Source of the DNA: FEN-987 sp964598845
GTDB lineage: Archaea; Thermoproteota; Bathyarchaeia; 40CM-2-53-6
Length of the DNA: 64,000 bases
Direction of reading: 5' to 3'
NCBI GenBank assembly: GCA_964598845.1
Contig: CAZRDM010000001.1
Span: 62,001-126,000 of the forward strand
Both the position numbers and the translations under genes were made by a program. The notes under the pieces were generated by a model. It did not search any database, had not been told where the DNA came from, and saw nothing but the letters and a program-made list of their open reading frames with translations. Below are positions 18,305 through 27,737 of the stretch, in pieces (positions within the stretch are counted from its first letter, which is position 1; each line of letters opens with the position of its first letter).

Positions 18305-18484
18305 ATGACCAGAGAACTCGCAGAGGAGACACTGCCAAAGGAACTCCTGAGAATCGAGAAGCACGAGGAACGAATGATGATGGCAATGGTCAGGTTGACA
18401 ACCTCAAATGAGAAGCTGACCAGACGCCTCGCAGACCTGACATGGAATGTGCCGGCCTTGACGAGGGTAGGGAGAATGTCGTAG
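18305..18484 (+). CDS. hypothetical small helical protein
   Basis: A 59-residue frame (MTRELAEETLPKELLRIEKH onward) that is charged and strongly helical, with a run of methionines (ERMMMAMVRL) and TSNEKLTRRLADLT. No family is recognised. It lies between the divergent P-type ATPase and the VTT-type membrane gene, and a well-placed TATA-like box precedes it. Its stop is 19 bases before the next gene, with which it may form a transcript. Confidence 0.4.
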   Translation: MTRELAEETLPKELLRIEKHEERMMMAMVRLTTSNEKLTRRLADLTWNVPALTRVGRMS

Positions 18485-18503
18485 CGTCCGCAAACGAGCC
18501 TGA

Positions 18504-19109
18504 ATGCCTGAAGAGCAGCAGAACGGTCTTGGCGACATGAGCAGCAATCCACAACCGCAGCCGGACGAGAAACAGAAAGGTTTGCAGTGGTGGCAGTCGA
18601 TCATGATAGCTACTGTTGCTCTAATCGTGAATGTTTTCGCATACCTGCTGTTGCCTCCGGAACTTGTCAGCCATCTCCGAGGATTCGGCTATCTTGGGGC
18701 GTTTTTGATGGCAGCGATCGCCAACGCGACCGTAATCCTACCCATACCATATTATCCCGTGATCGCACGGCTTGCACAAGCACTGAACGTCTGGGGGGTG
18801 ATCCTTGCGGCGGCCGCGGGCTCTGCGCTGGGCGAATCGGTAGCATACTTTGTTGGACGAACCAGTAGGGGAGCAATTCAACGAACGAGGATCAATGCTT
18901 GGATCCGGAAACAGATGCGTAGACCGTGGCGTGCGGGCCTAGTACTCTTTGCTCTATCCGCCCCTCCGAATCCCGCCTTCGACATAGCTGGCCTGGTAGC
19001 TGGCGCACTGGGCCTGCCTCTGTGGCTATTCCTCGTATCTGTGTTTCTAGGCCGCATCGTTCGCATGAGCCTTGTGGCCTTCGCTGGCCTAGCCCTTGAG
19101 TGGTTCTGA
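18504..19109 (+). CDS. VTT/DedA-like (SNARE-associated Golgi family) membrane protein
   Basis: The protein has 201 residues. A polar N-terminus is followed by MIATVALIVNVFAYLLL, then GYLGAFLMAAIANATVILPIP, then LAAAAGSALGESVAYFVGR, the VTT-domain pattern with a re-entrant loop and Gly-x-x-x-Gly-E motif. The second half has APPNPAFDIAGLVAGALGLP and FLGRIVRMS, matching the conserved Pro and Arg sites. Family members move lipids or small ions across the membrane. ATG 18537 is an alternative, shorter start. Confidence 0.78.
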   Translation: MPEEQQNGLGDMSSNPQPQPDEKQKGLQWWQSIMIATVALIVNVFAYLLLPPELVSHLRGFGYLGAFLMAAIANATVILPIPYYPVIARLAQALNVWGVILAAAAGSALGESVAYFVGRTSRGAIQRTRINAWIRKQMRRPWRAGLVLFALSAPPNPAFDIAGLVAGALGLPLWLFLVSVFLGRIVRMSLVAFAGLALEWF

Positions 19110-19129
19110 TAGAATCTGGCTGATGGACG

Positions 19130-19999
19130 TTATTTCTTCTCTGTCCAGTCGTAGAACCCTCGTCCGGTCTTCCTTCCCAAGAGATTTGCGCGCACCATCT
19201 GCTTTAGCAGGTTGCTGGGACGAAACTTCGGATCGCCCGTCTCGTTCACCATCACATCTGTAATGAAGAGAATTGTGTCGAGCCCCACGTAGTCAAGCAG
19301 TTTCAAGGGACCCATGGGCCAGTTCAGCCCCAAGACGCAGGCGTTGTCAATGTCCTCAGGCTCGGCAACCCCTTCTGCGACAAGGAAAACAGCCTCGTTT
19401 AGTGCCGGGACAAGGATGCGGTTCACGATGAAGCCTGGAGTATCCTTCTTGACAACCACTGGCTCCTTCCCTAGCTTAGTGGATACCTGCCTTATCGTTT
19501 CCACTGTTTCATCGCTTGTCTCCAGACCTCGAACGATCTCGATCAGCTTCATCAGCTGCGGTGGGTTGAAGAAGTGCATGCCACAAACTTTTTGAGCTCT
19601 CTTGGTCGAAGCCCCGATCTCCGTGATGCTGATGGAGGAGGTATTGGAGGCGATTATCGCATGCGACGGAGCATACTTATCAACTTCAGCCAAGACGGAT
19701 TTCTTAAGCTGAGGGTTCTCAGTTATCGCCTCAATCACCATGTCGGCGTTTTGAACCGCTTCCTTCAGATCTAACATTGGATGAATCCGATTCAAGATTT
19801 CTTTCGATTCATCTTCGCCTACAACTCCTTTCTTGACAAACCGCTGGAGACTCTCCTGAATCATCTTCATCCCGTTGTCGATGAAACGCTGTTCGATGTC
19901 ACGCATGGTAACCTCGAATTTTCCCACCTGAGCGCAGACTTGAACTATACCGTGGCCCATCAAGCCGGCGCCTAGGACCGCTACATGTTTCACTTCCAT
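19130..19999 (-). CDS. 3-hydroxybutyryl/3-hydroxyacyl-CoA dehydrogenase
   Basis: The protein has 289 residues from the ATG at 19999 (MEVKHVAVLGAG); earlier in-frame ATGs exist at 20005 and 20023. The NAD-binding motif is VAVLGAGLMGHGIVQVCAQVG. Catalytic residues are in SNTSSISITEIGASTKR (Ser) and GMHFFNPPQLMKLIEIV (His), followed by KKDTPGFIVNRILVPALNEA with its conserved Asn, and the C-terminal domain GPLKLLDYVGLDTIL. It oxidises (S)-3-hydroxybutyryl-CoA to acetoacetyl-CoA in the cytosol. It stands alone, 107 bases from the divergent peptidase's end. Confidence 0.93.
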   Translation of the reverse strand: MEVKHVAVLGAGLMGHGIVQVCAQVGKFEVTMRDIEQRFIDNGMKMIQESLQRFVKKGVVGEDESKEILNRIHPMLDLKEAVQNADMVIEAITENPQLKKSVLAEVDKYAPSHAIIASNTSSISITEIGASTKRAQKVCGMHFFNPPQLMKLIEIVRGLETSDETVETIRQVSTKLGKEPVVVKKDTPGFIVNRILVPALNEAVFLVAEGVAEPEDIDNACVLGLNWPMGPLKLLDYVGLDTILFITDVMVNETGDPKFRPSNLLKQMVRANLLGRKTGRGFYDWTEKK

Positions 20000-20041
20000 G
20001 ACCATCACACGTCGGTAATCCAATCATGAACGAACATATGT

Positions 20042-20060
20042 CTTACCATATGCCGGTAAG
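20042..20060. promoter_or_regulatory. inverted repeat CTTACC-N7-GGTAAG
   Basis: Perfect 6-base arms with a 7-base spacer, about 43 bases upstream of the hydroxyacyl-CoA dehydrogenase ATG at 19999. The position fits a regulator site, but no bound protein can be named. It could also form a weak hairpin in the 3' region of the P1 peptidase transcript. Confidence 0.35.
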
Positions 20061-20107
20061 AAGTATGAGCGGACCCGATTCAGAAGCAGGTCTCGTCCAC
20101 AAGCGCT

Positions 20108-21223
20108 CTACCCGCGAGGTTCCACGAGCCTGTTGTATTTTCTCATGACCTCTTTCAAGCGATCGTGGGGGATTGCGATGACCTTGCGATTGTTAACTCC
20201 TACCATCGTCTCTGCTGCGACAAGCGCATTGATGATAGCTTCTTCTGTTGCCTGGATGCTGGCCTCAAAGATGGGATTCATTAGATCGTTGGGAAGCATT
20301 GTCAACTGGGCGATTTCCTTGGATCTCGCTGCTTCGGAATTTGCGGTGGAAAAGGCGATGAAAATGTCTCCTGAGCCGTTGCTAGAGATGCTTCCATTTC
20401 TTGCAAGTCCCAGAGACGCACGCCTTGCCAAACGTTTCATTTGATGCGGCATAAGGGGCGCATCCGTCGCGACGATGATGATGATTGACCCAGTTTCTTT
20501 AGACCATATCGTGTTCCCGGTTATCTCGAGGCCTACGGGAACTCCAGCTATTCGAAGTTGACTCCTCATACCATAGTTGCATTGCGCGAGTACTCCCACG
20601 GTATAGCCTCCATGTTTCTCCTCCAGCTTTCTTGAGGCGGTCCCGATGCCGCCTTTGAATTCATAGCAGATCATTCCAGTTCCCCCTCCAACGTTTCCTT
20701 CTGGTACGGGTCCAGGCTCAGTCTGATCCAAGGCCTGAAACACATGCTCTTGCTTGACATGGAATCCGTTGATGTCGTTTAAGTATCCATCATAGGTCTC
20801 GGCCACAACAGGCAGGGACCAAGAGACATCCCTTCTCTGATCATGCTTCATTTGCCATGCAATGACCGCATCTCGCACAGTTCCAACACTATGAGTATTC
20901 GTAAGCATAACAGGTCCCTCTAGGAAGCCCGATTCCTCAACCCAGGTGGTTCCAGTCATCTCTCCATTACCGTTCAGGGAGAACCAACCTGCAAATGTGG
21001 GATCATTGGATCGCTTACCCCTAGGCGAAACGACAGTGACTCCGGTACGAACGGGCCCGATCCCAACCTTCAACTCTCCTTCTCCTGAGATCAGAGTGGT
21101 GTGACCGACCTCCACACCATCCACATCCGTGATCGAGTCAAATGTCCCAGGCGTCCCTTCAAAGGGAATTCCAAGATCACGTGCGCGTCGCCTGCCCTTC
21201 GACCTTTCATCTTGAGCTGACAT
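20108..21223 (-). CDS. P1-family peptidase (DmpA-like aminopeptidase)
   Basis: The protein has 371 residues. The N-terminus GTFDSITDVDGVEVGHTTL, the middle TNTHSVGTVRDAVIAW and VVAETYDGYLNDING, and NVGGGTGMICYEFKGGIGTA are conserved in DmpA-type peptidases. The autoprocessing and catalytic Ser is in SISSNGSGDIFIAFSTAN near residue 275, where the Gly-Ser bond is cleaved to give the N-terminal nucleophile. It releases N-terminal residues from peptides, sometimes D-residues. The residues needed for self-cleavage appear present. Confidence 0.9.
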   Translation of the reverse strand: MSAQDERSKGRRRARDLGIPFEGTPGTFDSITDVDGVEVGHTTLISGEGELKVGIGPVRTGVTVVSPRGKRSNDPTFAGWFSLNGNGEMTGTTWVEESGFLEGPVMLTNTHSVGTVRDAVIAWQMKHDQRRDVSWSLPVVAETYDGYLNDINGFHVKQEHVFQALDQTEPGPVPEGNVGGGTGMICYEFKGGIGTASRKLEEKHGGYTVGVLAQCNYGMRSQLRIAGVPVGLEITGNTIWSKETGSIIIIVATDAPLMPHQMKRLARRASLGLARNGSISSNGSGDIFIAFSTANSEAARSKEIAQLTMLPNDLMNPIFEASIQATEEAIINALVAAETMVGVNNRKVIAIPHDRLKEVMRKYNRLVEPRG

Positions 21224-21305
21224 GAACAGAGAAGAAGCGAGAACTTGGCTAAAATTGTTCTTTCATCTTTGTCCCGAAGAGAATGTTCGAAAGCTCCGTG
21301 GGACA

Positions 21306-22613
21306 CTAATGTATTCTTCGATTAAGAAATGCGGATGGTAATGCGGCGAAGAGGGATAGATTGGACAATACGATCATGACTGAGCTGAGCGCGGCCAGTA
21401 ATGAATTGCCTGCGACCTCAGAGATTCCAAAAGCAAACATCCCTATCCCCAGTAGGCTGATCATGAGCCTGAGCAAGCGTCCAACTTGTTTCCTGTAATG
21501 CCTGCAGAGCAGGATTGACGGAAGCGAGACGTATATCACGCCGATCATTCCGCTGGCAGCTAAACCGGCCAGCAATGCTGCGATCTCAGGTTGAAAGTCA
21601 AGAGCACCGAAAAGAGCAGCACTTACCTCGAGAATTGCGATTAATGGGTAGAGTATCGTCTGCATTATCACGCCCAAGCTCGGGTTCGAATGGATCACGC
21701 GAGCAACAGCTGGACTGAACGAGTAGTACCAGAGATTGAACACAGCCATGAAGCTGGAACCAACAAACGTCTTCAGAATCTTCTGATCTCTGAACTCGCG
21801 GAGGAATTGTACTTGGGGTGCGAATTCCGATCCATAGGTTGCAGTTGCAATAAGGCAACGTGACGCAGGTATACTTGAGAGCAGATTGGTCTCCTTAAGG
21901 TCTGTATGTCCGATCATCTTAGAAACTCCGCTATATGTGGCCCAGACCTCTCCAGCCATCAGGACCTGCGTGTTTTCTTCATAAGACGCATAGAAGTCGA
22001 GATCGACAGTGTCTTCCGTCGGGAGAGGAATCGACTTCATCGAGGTATGGTAGCGGTATCCGGGGAAACTTCCGACTGGGGTCCGAATGAGTGGCTTGTC
22101 GTGCAAATTCCACGTCTTGGTCAAGTCGATGGTTAATCCCGGGAGGCTGGGAATCGTCAAGCCAGAGGGACCAGCATAGATGGTCAGGTTATCTTGACCA
22201 GCATTTCTCAAGAAGAGCAACGTGTCTCGATCTGTTGGGAAGTCAACTGACTTGGTAAGGTTCTCAAAACGCTGCTGACCACTCTGTGTAATGGTACCGT
22301 TCGCACTTACTTCCATCTTTGAAGAGAAATCTGTCACATCATGAAATAGGATCGTGATCCAAGAGCTTGCATAGATGCCGACTAATTGTTCCACGTCCTG
22401 AGTTGTTTCGGCGAAATAGACTAACTTAAGCCCATCAAAAGGAATCGGCACCTCTTGCGCACTCGCGAGTCGAACAGTTCCGAGGGTTAGGATTAGCAGC
22501 AGTGAAACAACTCCGAGTTCACGCAAGCCTATGCCCAATAGGACCACATCTCTGCTCTGGGATTTGGTACGAAACCTCAAGATAGCGGCGCGCAAATCAA
22601 AAAGCTTTCCCAA
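21306..22613 (-). CDS. membrane protein with C-terminal CFI-box-type domain
   Basis: The protein has 435 residues. One membrane segment near residue 33 (VVSLLLILTLGTVRLASAQ) looks like an uncleaved or cleaved signal. An extracytoplasmic beta-rich region of about 200 residues follows. Then ASRCLIATATYGSEFAPQVQ with FLREFRDQKIL is the CFI-box signature (Cys, TATYGS, LR-x-FRD), followed by five hydrophobic segments. Similar proteins are common in Thaumarchaeota and relatives and have no known role. It is divergent to nothing and follows the P1 peptidase by 82 bases on the same strand. Confidence 0.7.
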   Translation of the reverse strand: MGKLFDLRAAILRFRTKSQSRDVVLLGIGLRELGVVSLLLILTLGTVRLASAQEVPIPFDGLKLVYFAETTQDVEQLVGIYASSWITILFHDVTDFSSKMEVSANGTITQSGQQRFENLTKSVDFPTDRDTLLFLRNAGQDNLTIYAGPSGLTIPSLPGLTIDLTKTWNLHDKPLIRTPVGSFPGYRYHTSMKSIPLPTEDTVDLDFYASYEENTQVLMAGEVWATYSGVSKMIGHTDLKETNLLSSIPASRCLIATATYGSEFAPQVQFLREFRDQKILKTFVGSSFMAVFNLWYYSFSPAVARVIHSNPSLGVIMQTILYPLIAILEVSAALFGALDFQPEIAALLAGLAASGMIGVIYVSLPSILLCRHYRKQVGRLLRLMISLLGIGMFAFGISEVAGNSLLAALSSVMIVLSNLSLFAALPSAFLNRRIH

Positions 22614-22760
22614 CTTGGTGTAGGATTTCCGCTAATCGGAACATGGAAAAAGTGTTTGCTGTCCATCCTACGCGTAGCCACACATTCGGACGTACTAGAC
22701 CTTGACCGGAATGACGTACACGAAAGAATTCGGGACATGAGGAAATTAAAAGTCATCTGC

Positions 22761-23195
22761 TTACTTGATTTGTGCGGCTACTTCCTTGACGGCTCCCTCG
22801 AAGATTTCTAGACCTGCACCGATTATCTCACGCGTTATGATAAGCGGTGGCGCAAAGCGCATTGACGATTTCCCTGAAGTTATGATAGCTAAGCCACGCT
22901 CGAAGCACTTGTTCATGACGCCCTGAAGTTCTTGGACGGCAGGTTCCTTTGTTTCAGGATCCTTCACGAACTCAGCTCCGATCATGAGTCCCTTTCCGCG
23001 GACATCGCCCATTATTGGGTATCTCTGCTGCATCTCCTTGAGGCGTTTGATCAAGTAGGCTCCCTGACGAGTTGTGTTTTCGAGAAGCCTCTCCATGATC
23101 TCTTCTTTGGCCATCGTTGCGCCCAGCGGCAAACCTGCTGCAATAGCCTTAGCTAAGGTCAGAATGTCAGGACTGACCTGGCGGGGTAACAACAA
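22761..23195 (-). pseudogene. class-III aminotransferase remnant
   Basis: Only about 144 residues remain of an enzyme usually 420-450 long. The piece starts at VSPDILTLAKAIAAGLPLGA, the region just past the PLP lysine segment, and ends with the normal C-terminus FERGLAIITSGKSSMRFAPP and ITREIIGAGLEIFEGAV. The two-thirds that bind PLP are gone. Inside, KEEIMERLLENTTRQGAYL joins two parts that are about 40-50 residues apart in relatives; the GSTFGGNP-type segment is missing. It is a double-deleted remnant of a 4-aminobutyrate or acetylornithine-type aminotransferase. Confidence 0.8.
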
Positions 23196-23324
23196 TCTTA
23201 GACTTCTGAAACTTAGTTTCCAATGCTATCACGGGAAGATGAGGGCGCTTGGAGCGTGAATTGTAAAAGCGTTATCCTCATGCCCCATGGGTTCAGGTCA
23301 TCTCAAAACTGGAGATTGATGAAC

Positions 23325-24482
23325 TTAGCCTCCGTTAGCATAAAGCTCGATGCGTTCCATCTGGATGAGTTTGGAGAGAATCCATCCAGCGAGAAGACCG
23401 AGAGCGTAGCCGTAGGGAACGAACACCGCCAAAGCTGCAACGAAGACAGTCACGAAGAGTTGATTTCGGCTCTTAGCCACATCCCTGACAGTCAAGGTCA
23501 GTTCCAGACCAGCAAAGAAGAGCATGACTCCAAGGATTGAGAAGGGGAAGATTCTCATCACGGCCTGAACAACGCGAGAGTAGAATAGGCCAACCAGCAG
23601 AAAGATAGTTCCGATCACAATCAATGCTCCCCCTGTTCTTGCTCCAAAACGATAATGGCCTGCTAATCCACCCGCGCCGTGACAAACGGGAATGCTACTA
23701 ACGAAAGGCGATGTCAGATTCATCAGACCGTAGTTGATCGACAACGCCTTCGTCGTCACAGGCTTCTGTTGAGGAAACAGGTCCGACGAAAGTAATGACG
23801 TACCTATTATCGAGTTACCAAGAGAGAGCGGGATTTGGGGAACCGCCAGCAGAAGAGTCCCCATCAATAGATCGTCAGATTTTGGGGCGAAAAATTTTGG
23901 AAACGCAAATCCTAGACCGTTCCAAAATATGCTAACGGGAAGACTCGTTGTAAGAGAGAAAACTAGGCCAATAGTCAAGAGCAACAGTGCGGGTGGGAGA
24001 CGGTGATTGTTGAATAATGCAATTGTCAAGACTACTCCTATCGCTGAAAGCATCACAGCGATCATGCCGTCTTTCAACATAAATTCAGCAGCTATGCCCA
24101 TCAGCTGCAATCCAAGACCCAGCTGAATACCCCGAACCACAGAAATCGGAATCGCCCGATTCAACCGCTCTATCAGATTCGTGACTCCGAGAATAGCAAA
24201 GAAAATGCCCACCACCAACCCGCCCCCGAATAGGTAGCTAGGCGGAAGCCTCTGACTGAGCATGATCGCAGCCATCGCTTTAAGCGGTTGTACTGGAATT
24301 GGGAGACCGAAGGCAAACGCCGTCAAGAGCTGGAGTAGACCATACATCGTGAAAACGCTTGCAGCGTCAAGCCCGTTCACGGCTATCATGGATAGAATCA
24401 GAGGGACCGGTATCCCGAGATTACCAAAGGCACCAGCGATCTCATTGCGGTCGATTACAATTCCGGCGCGAGGAGTTCGCAA
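23325..24482 (-). CDS. MOT1-family molybdate permease
   Basis: The protein has 385 residues and about ten hydrophobic segments. Family motifs are NEIAGAFGNLGIPVPLILS at the N-terminus, GLPIPVQPLKAMAAIMLS near residue 65, and the signature VCHGAGGLAGHYRFGARTGG near residue 278. MOT1 proteins are related to SulP carriers but lack the STAS domain, as here. Molybdate uptake fits the molybdenum/tungsten island that starts 0.8 kb away. Start is a TTG at 24482; the next in-frame choice would remove part of the first motif. Confidence 0.85.
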   Translation of the reverse strand: MRTPRAGIVIDRNEIAGAFGNLGIPVPLILSMIAVNGLDAASVFTMYGLLQLLTAFAFGLPIPVQPLKAMAAIMLSQRLPPSYLFGGGLVVGIFFAILGVTNLIERLNRAIPISVVRGIQLGLGLQLMGIAAEFMLKDGMIAVMLSAIGVVLTIALFNNHRLPPALLLLTIGLVFSLTTSLPVSIFWNGLGFAFPKFFAPKSDDLLMGTLLLAVPQIPLSLGNSIIGTSLLSSDLFPQQKPVTTKALSINYGLMNLTSPFVSSIPVCHGAGGLAGHYRFGARTGGALIVIGTIFLLVGLFYSRVVQAVMRIFPFSILGVMLFFAGLELTLTVRDVAKSRNQLFVTVFVAALAVFVPYGYALGLLAGWILSKLIQMERIELYANGG

Positions 24483-24576
24483 AATATTTCAGCCCTTACT
24501 CAGATGATCGGATGAATAGTCTTTCCGAATGATTCACAAGTGTTATGCATCAAGCCTCGACTTTGCATGAAGTGAG

Positions 24577-24714
24577 GTGAACAGTTTGATATTACGTGTG
24601 CTGCTATGGCCATTTGGAAGCTTCATAGCTGCACTCTTGATCATCGCTATAGCATTACTTGTTGCGCTTGTCGCCATCTACGCAGCCAAGATTGCGCTGT
24701 CCCAGCAATCATAG
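24577..24714 (+). CDS. small single-span membrane protein
   Basis: A 45-residue frame from GTG 24577, preceded by GAAGTGAG as a possible ribosome site. Its core LLIIAIALLVALVAIYAA is one long hydrophobic helix with a basic N-side (RVLLW) and a short polar tail (SQQS). A TTG at 24586 is an alternative start. It is too short to assign. It lies between the divergent MOT1 gene and the convergent Alba gene. No other gene explains this stretch. Confidence 0.5.
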   Translation: MNSLILRVLLWPFGSFIAALLIIAIALLVALVAIYAAKIALSQQS

Positions 24715-24758
24715 GTTAGCTTCTACGTGGCTTTGTCCTTGAAATCGAATCTCTCGTT

Positions 24759-25067
24759 CTATTCTTCTACATCTTCCTCCTCGACATCTTCTGCTTCTCG
24801 AGAGAGGATAATTTCAATTATTGAGATATTGCCACGGCTACCATTGAGACGCGTGATGTCTTCCGAGCCTAGGTTGATCTTTCTGACAACAATGTCCTTC
24901 AGAAACCCGTGCCGCAACATTTGAACGGTATCGATCGCTTTCTCTATGGCTTGGCCCCGAGCTCTAACCATTACCTCCCCATTTCCAGAATTGAACAGTG
25001 TGACGCATGCCGTGACATAGTTCATTACAGGTTTCTTGCCTATTCGAACGAGACTTGGTTCACTCAT
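24759..25067 (-). CDS. albA: Alba, archaeal chromatin protein
   Basis: The protein has 102 residues. The N-terminus SLVRIGKKPVMNYVTACVTL matches Alba, with the DNA-contacting Lys of IGKKP. The next strand and helix (GEVMVRARGQAIEKAIDTVQ) and VVRKINLGSEDITRLNGSRG contain the other DNA-binding Arg residues. The tail is an acidic EDVEEEDVEE repeat, longer than in many Albas. It binds double-stranded DNA and RNA as dimers and compacts the genome. The start is ATG 25067. Confidence 0.94.
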   Translation of the reverse strand: MSEPSLVRIGKKPVMNYVTACVTLFNSGNGEVMVRARGQAIEKAIDTVQMLRHGFLKDIVVRKINLGSEDITRLNGSRGNISIIEIILSREAEDVEEEDVEE

Positions 25068-25238
25068 AGTTACTGTTCATCCCGCCGCCAATAGTCGAGT
25101 CTCTTTGCAGTTGATGCCTGTGCTGCTAGATTTCTGGGAAGCTACCGTGAGCTTTCCATAATAAGATTGCCCATCATAGCTCGCATTTTCGCGTTTTCTT
25201 AACTGCCTCTGACCACCCTAGCACACAGGAAATGTACG

Positions 25239-26228
25239 TTAGCCGCCAATAGTGTGCATCGGTCGAACATGCTTGAGTTTACTATATTTCTTCAGCAGTG
25301 TCTCAACTCCAGGTGCTTTGCGTAGCACTGCTTCTCTAATGAAATTGGACAACGTTTCCTCAGATGCCCCTCCCCTCAGCAGAGGTTTCAGGTCGTATCC
25401 CGCCTTGTCGAAAAGGCATGGGACTATTTTTCCATCTGCTGAGAGGCGAATCCTATCGCAATCTGTACAGAACGGCTCCGTAATCGAGGTGATGATGCCA
25501 ATTTCGCCAGGGCCTTCTGCAAATCTGTAGATCTTGGCCGTGCTTCCATTCTCCTTTGGAACTGGGACAAGATCATGCCTCTCGCCTATCCGTTTAACGA
25601 TCTCCTTGCCGCTAACAACTTTCTCGATCTCCCACATCTGCTCTCCGTCAAATGGCATGTATTCTATGAATCGCACTGTGACATCTCCAGAAATTGCGAG
25701 TGAAGCTAGGTCGAGGATCTCGTCCTCGTTGCATCCTTGGATAATGACGGCATTGATCTTGAGCGGATTGAATCCCGCCTGCTTTGCTGCTTGAATCCCG
25801 GCCAGCACCTCGTCGAATGGTCCGCCCCCTGTGATTTCCCTGAACGTTTCAGGCTTGAGGGTGTGGAGGCTTACGGTCACGCCAGTCATTCCAGCTTTCT
25901 TCAAGGCGCCGGCCTTTTCCGCCAGTAGGAAACCGTTCGTCGTCATGGTTATCAACCGGATCCCGGGGATTCCGGCGAGCATCTCCACAAGCTTCTCGAT
26001 GTCTTTACGCATCAAGGGCTCGCCACCGCTAAGGCGAATTTTCTCGACTCCCATCTTGGAAAACAGCGAGGCTACTAGATGGAGCTCTTCGAAGGTGAGG
26101 ATCTCGCTACGCGGCAACCAGAGCGGTGTTCTTGGCATACAGAATTGACAGCGGAAATTGCAGCGGTCCGTGACTGATAGCCTAAGCTTGCGCGCAACGC
26201 GCCCGAAGGAATCCCTCAGAACGGTCAC
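25239..26228 (-). CDS. moaA: GTP 3',8-cyclase (molybdenum cofactor step 1)
   Basis: A radical SAM enzyme that makes the first pyranopterin intermediate from GTP. The start is set at GTG 26228 (MTVLRDSFGRVARKLRLSVT), because a TATA-like ACCATTTAAA at 26271-26280 would start the transcript near 26249; a longer frame to 26339 would lie across this promoter. DRCNFRCQFCMP holds the C-x3-C-x2-C SAM cluster, and CTDCDRIRLSADGKIVPC the second cluster. The C-terminus MHTIGG keeps the functional GG tail. It is the only early-pathway gene seen here; moaB, moaC and moaE are not in the window. Confidence 0.93.
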   Translation of the reverse strand: MTVLRDSFGRVARKLRLSVTDRCNFRCQFCMPRTPLWLPRSEILTFEELHLVASLFSKMGVEKIRLSGGEPLMRKDIEKLVEMLAGIPGIRLITMTTNGFLLAEKAGALKKAGMTGVTVSLHTLKPETFREITGGGPFDEVLAGIQAAKQAGFNPLKINAVIIQGCNEDEILDLASLAISGDVTVRFIEYMPFDGEQMWEIEKVVSGKEIVKRIGERHDLVPVPKENGSTAKIYRFAEGPGEIGIITSITEPFCTDCDRIRLSADGKIVPCLFDKAGYDLKPLLRGGASEETLSNFIREAVLRKAPGVETLLKKYSKLKHVRPMHTIGG

Positions 26229-26674
26229 TGGACCTGAAGCCGCCCCATCTTGAATCACGAGACCGGCCAATTTAAATGGTTTAGCCCACAGCATCAATTC
26301 TGATAGAAGAATCACTTCAATTCTCTTGGAACTTCGCAACCATTTGAGGCATGATCAAGGACCGAGCTCGGATTCCGAGGAATTTCGCAATATGTGCAGT
26401 AAAATACGGATGACCAAAGTGTATCATTGTATAGACTCCGTGATTGCGCCATGGAATATCAGCTTTCATCACGCGAGCAACAGGTTTCATCGGTAGCCAC
26501 CTAGTCGAAGCGTTAGTGAGGGACGAGGCGCAGGCTCGCGCCTTAGCACGGGGGATAGGCAATATCCAAAAATTGGCGACCTTAGGCCTAGAAAATCGCC
26601 GAGACCTCACTAACTAATCCTCTCTGAAAGAAAGATGAAGCAGTGCCTCCTACGCCGACTGCGTGAGCGTTCAT
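26229..26674. other. intergenic stretch with moaA promoter, otherwise no supported gene
   Basis: Contains the TATA-like box for moaA at 26271-26280 (minus). A minus-strand frame at 26317-26610 is open but has a low-quality, Arg-rich first half and overlaps possible moaA extensions; its last 50 residues (MKADIPWRNHGVYTMIHFGH) could be a small protein or a remnant. I see no RNA gene. Confidence 0.5.
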
Positions 26675-27736
26675 TCAAAGAACGCGAATCGATGAGGCTT
26701 TGAAGGTCAGATATACTTGCGACTCCAGATTGAGCTTCAAATGCTTGAAGGACTTCTTAGTTATTACCACTGCAAACTCCTTGCCAACGTTCACTTTCAG
26801 CTGAACGAGTTGATCTAGGTCGAAAATTTCTGTAACTATCCCTTTCAAAATGTTTCTAGCACTACTTTGAATCGGGCTTGTTGAAAGCAGAATATCCTCA
26901 GGCCTAATGAAGACGGTTACCTTTCCCTTCTTTCGAGTCGCTGCCTCAATTCTGATGTCGTCGCCTAGGTCAACCACTGCAAGTCCATCCTCTACTAGCA
27001 CAGCATCCCCCGGATACGCATTCCAGAGCCCCGCAAAAGTTGCTAGGAATTCAGAAGGTTTACTGAAGACTTGCCCTACATCGCCAGCCTCGACAAGTGA
27101 TCCTTCGCGCAGGATCGCAACTTTCGAAGCTGTGTTCTCCGCCTGTGCGATATCATGTGTTGCCATCACAACAGTCGCTCCTTCGTTGCGATTGACTTCT
27201 GATACAATGCGCTCGATGATGCTCACGTTTCTAGGATCCAAATTTGCTGTAGGCTCATCCAATAGCAGCACGCTCGGCTCGAAGACTAGGGCCTGAGCCA
27301 ACGAAACTCTCTGCATCTCCCCACCCGAGAGAGTTAGGGCTCTTCTTCTTTCAAACCCGGTTAGTCCGACTAGTTGAAGGGTTTCGTTGACTCTCGCATC
27401 GATCTTGTTTCTCATCCCTCTGATTCGAAGCGGGTAAGCAAGATTTTCGTAAACCGAAGCATTCAACATAACATTCTGTTGGAACACCATTCCAATTTTC
27501 CGGCGTAATGCCAGTCTTTCTTCTTCTGGGCAGGCCGTATCGATGCCATCGAAAAGTATTCGACCACTACTTGGTTCATCAAGGAGGTCGAGCAACCTCA
27601 AGAACGTGGTTTTACCCGCTCCACTTGGCCCAACGACAGCGAAGTAATCTCCCCTGTCGATCTTTAGATCGATATTTCTTAGTGCAATCTTCTCGCCGTA
27701 TACCTTCGTGAGATTTTCGACTTGAATAAGCGTCAT
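26675..27736 (-). CDS. tupC: tungstate ABC transporter ATPase
   Basis: The protein has 353 residues. Walker A is VVGPSGAGKTTFLRLLD near residue 35, the Q-loop lies in MVFQQNVMLNASVYENL, the signature is LTLSGGEMQRVSLAQAL, and Walker B is SVLLLDEPTANLDPR. Residues from about 240 form a TOBE-like oxyanion domain (VFIRPEDILLSTSPIQS, then VTEIFDLDQLVQLKVN) found in molybdate and tungstate importers. It follows tupB by one base and forms the tupA-tupB-tupC operon. Assignment to tungstate rests on TupA and TupB similarity. Confidence 0.9.
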   Translation of the reverse strand: MTLIQVENLTKVYGEKIALRNIDLKIDRGDYFAVVGPSGAGKTTFLRLLDLLDEPSSGRILFDGIDTACPEEERLALRRKIGMVFQQNVMLNASVYENLAYPLRIRGMRNKIDARVNETLQLVGLTGFERRRALTLSGGEMQRVSLAQALVFEPSVLLLDEPTANLDPRNVSIIERIVSEVNRNEGATVVMATHDIAQAENTASKVAILREGSLVEAGDVGQVFSKPSEFLATFAGLWNAYPGDAVLVEDGLAVVDLGDDIRIEAATRKKGKVTVFIRPEDILLSTSPIQSSARNILKGIVTEIFDLDQLVQLKVNVGKEFAVVITKKSFKHLKLNLESQVYLTFKASSIRVL

Positions 27737-27737
27737 T

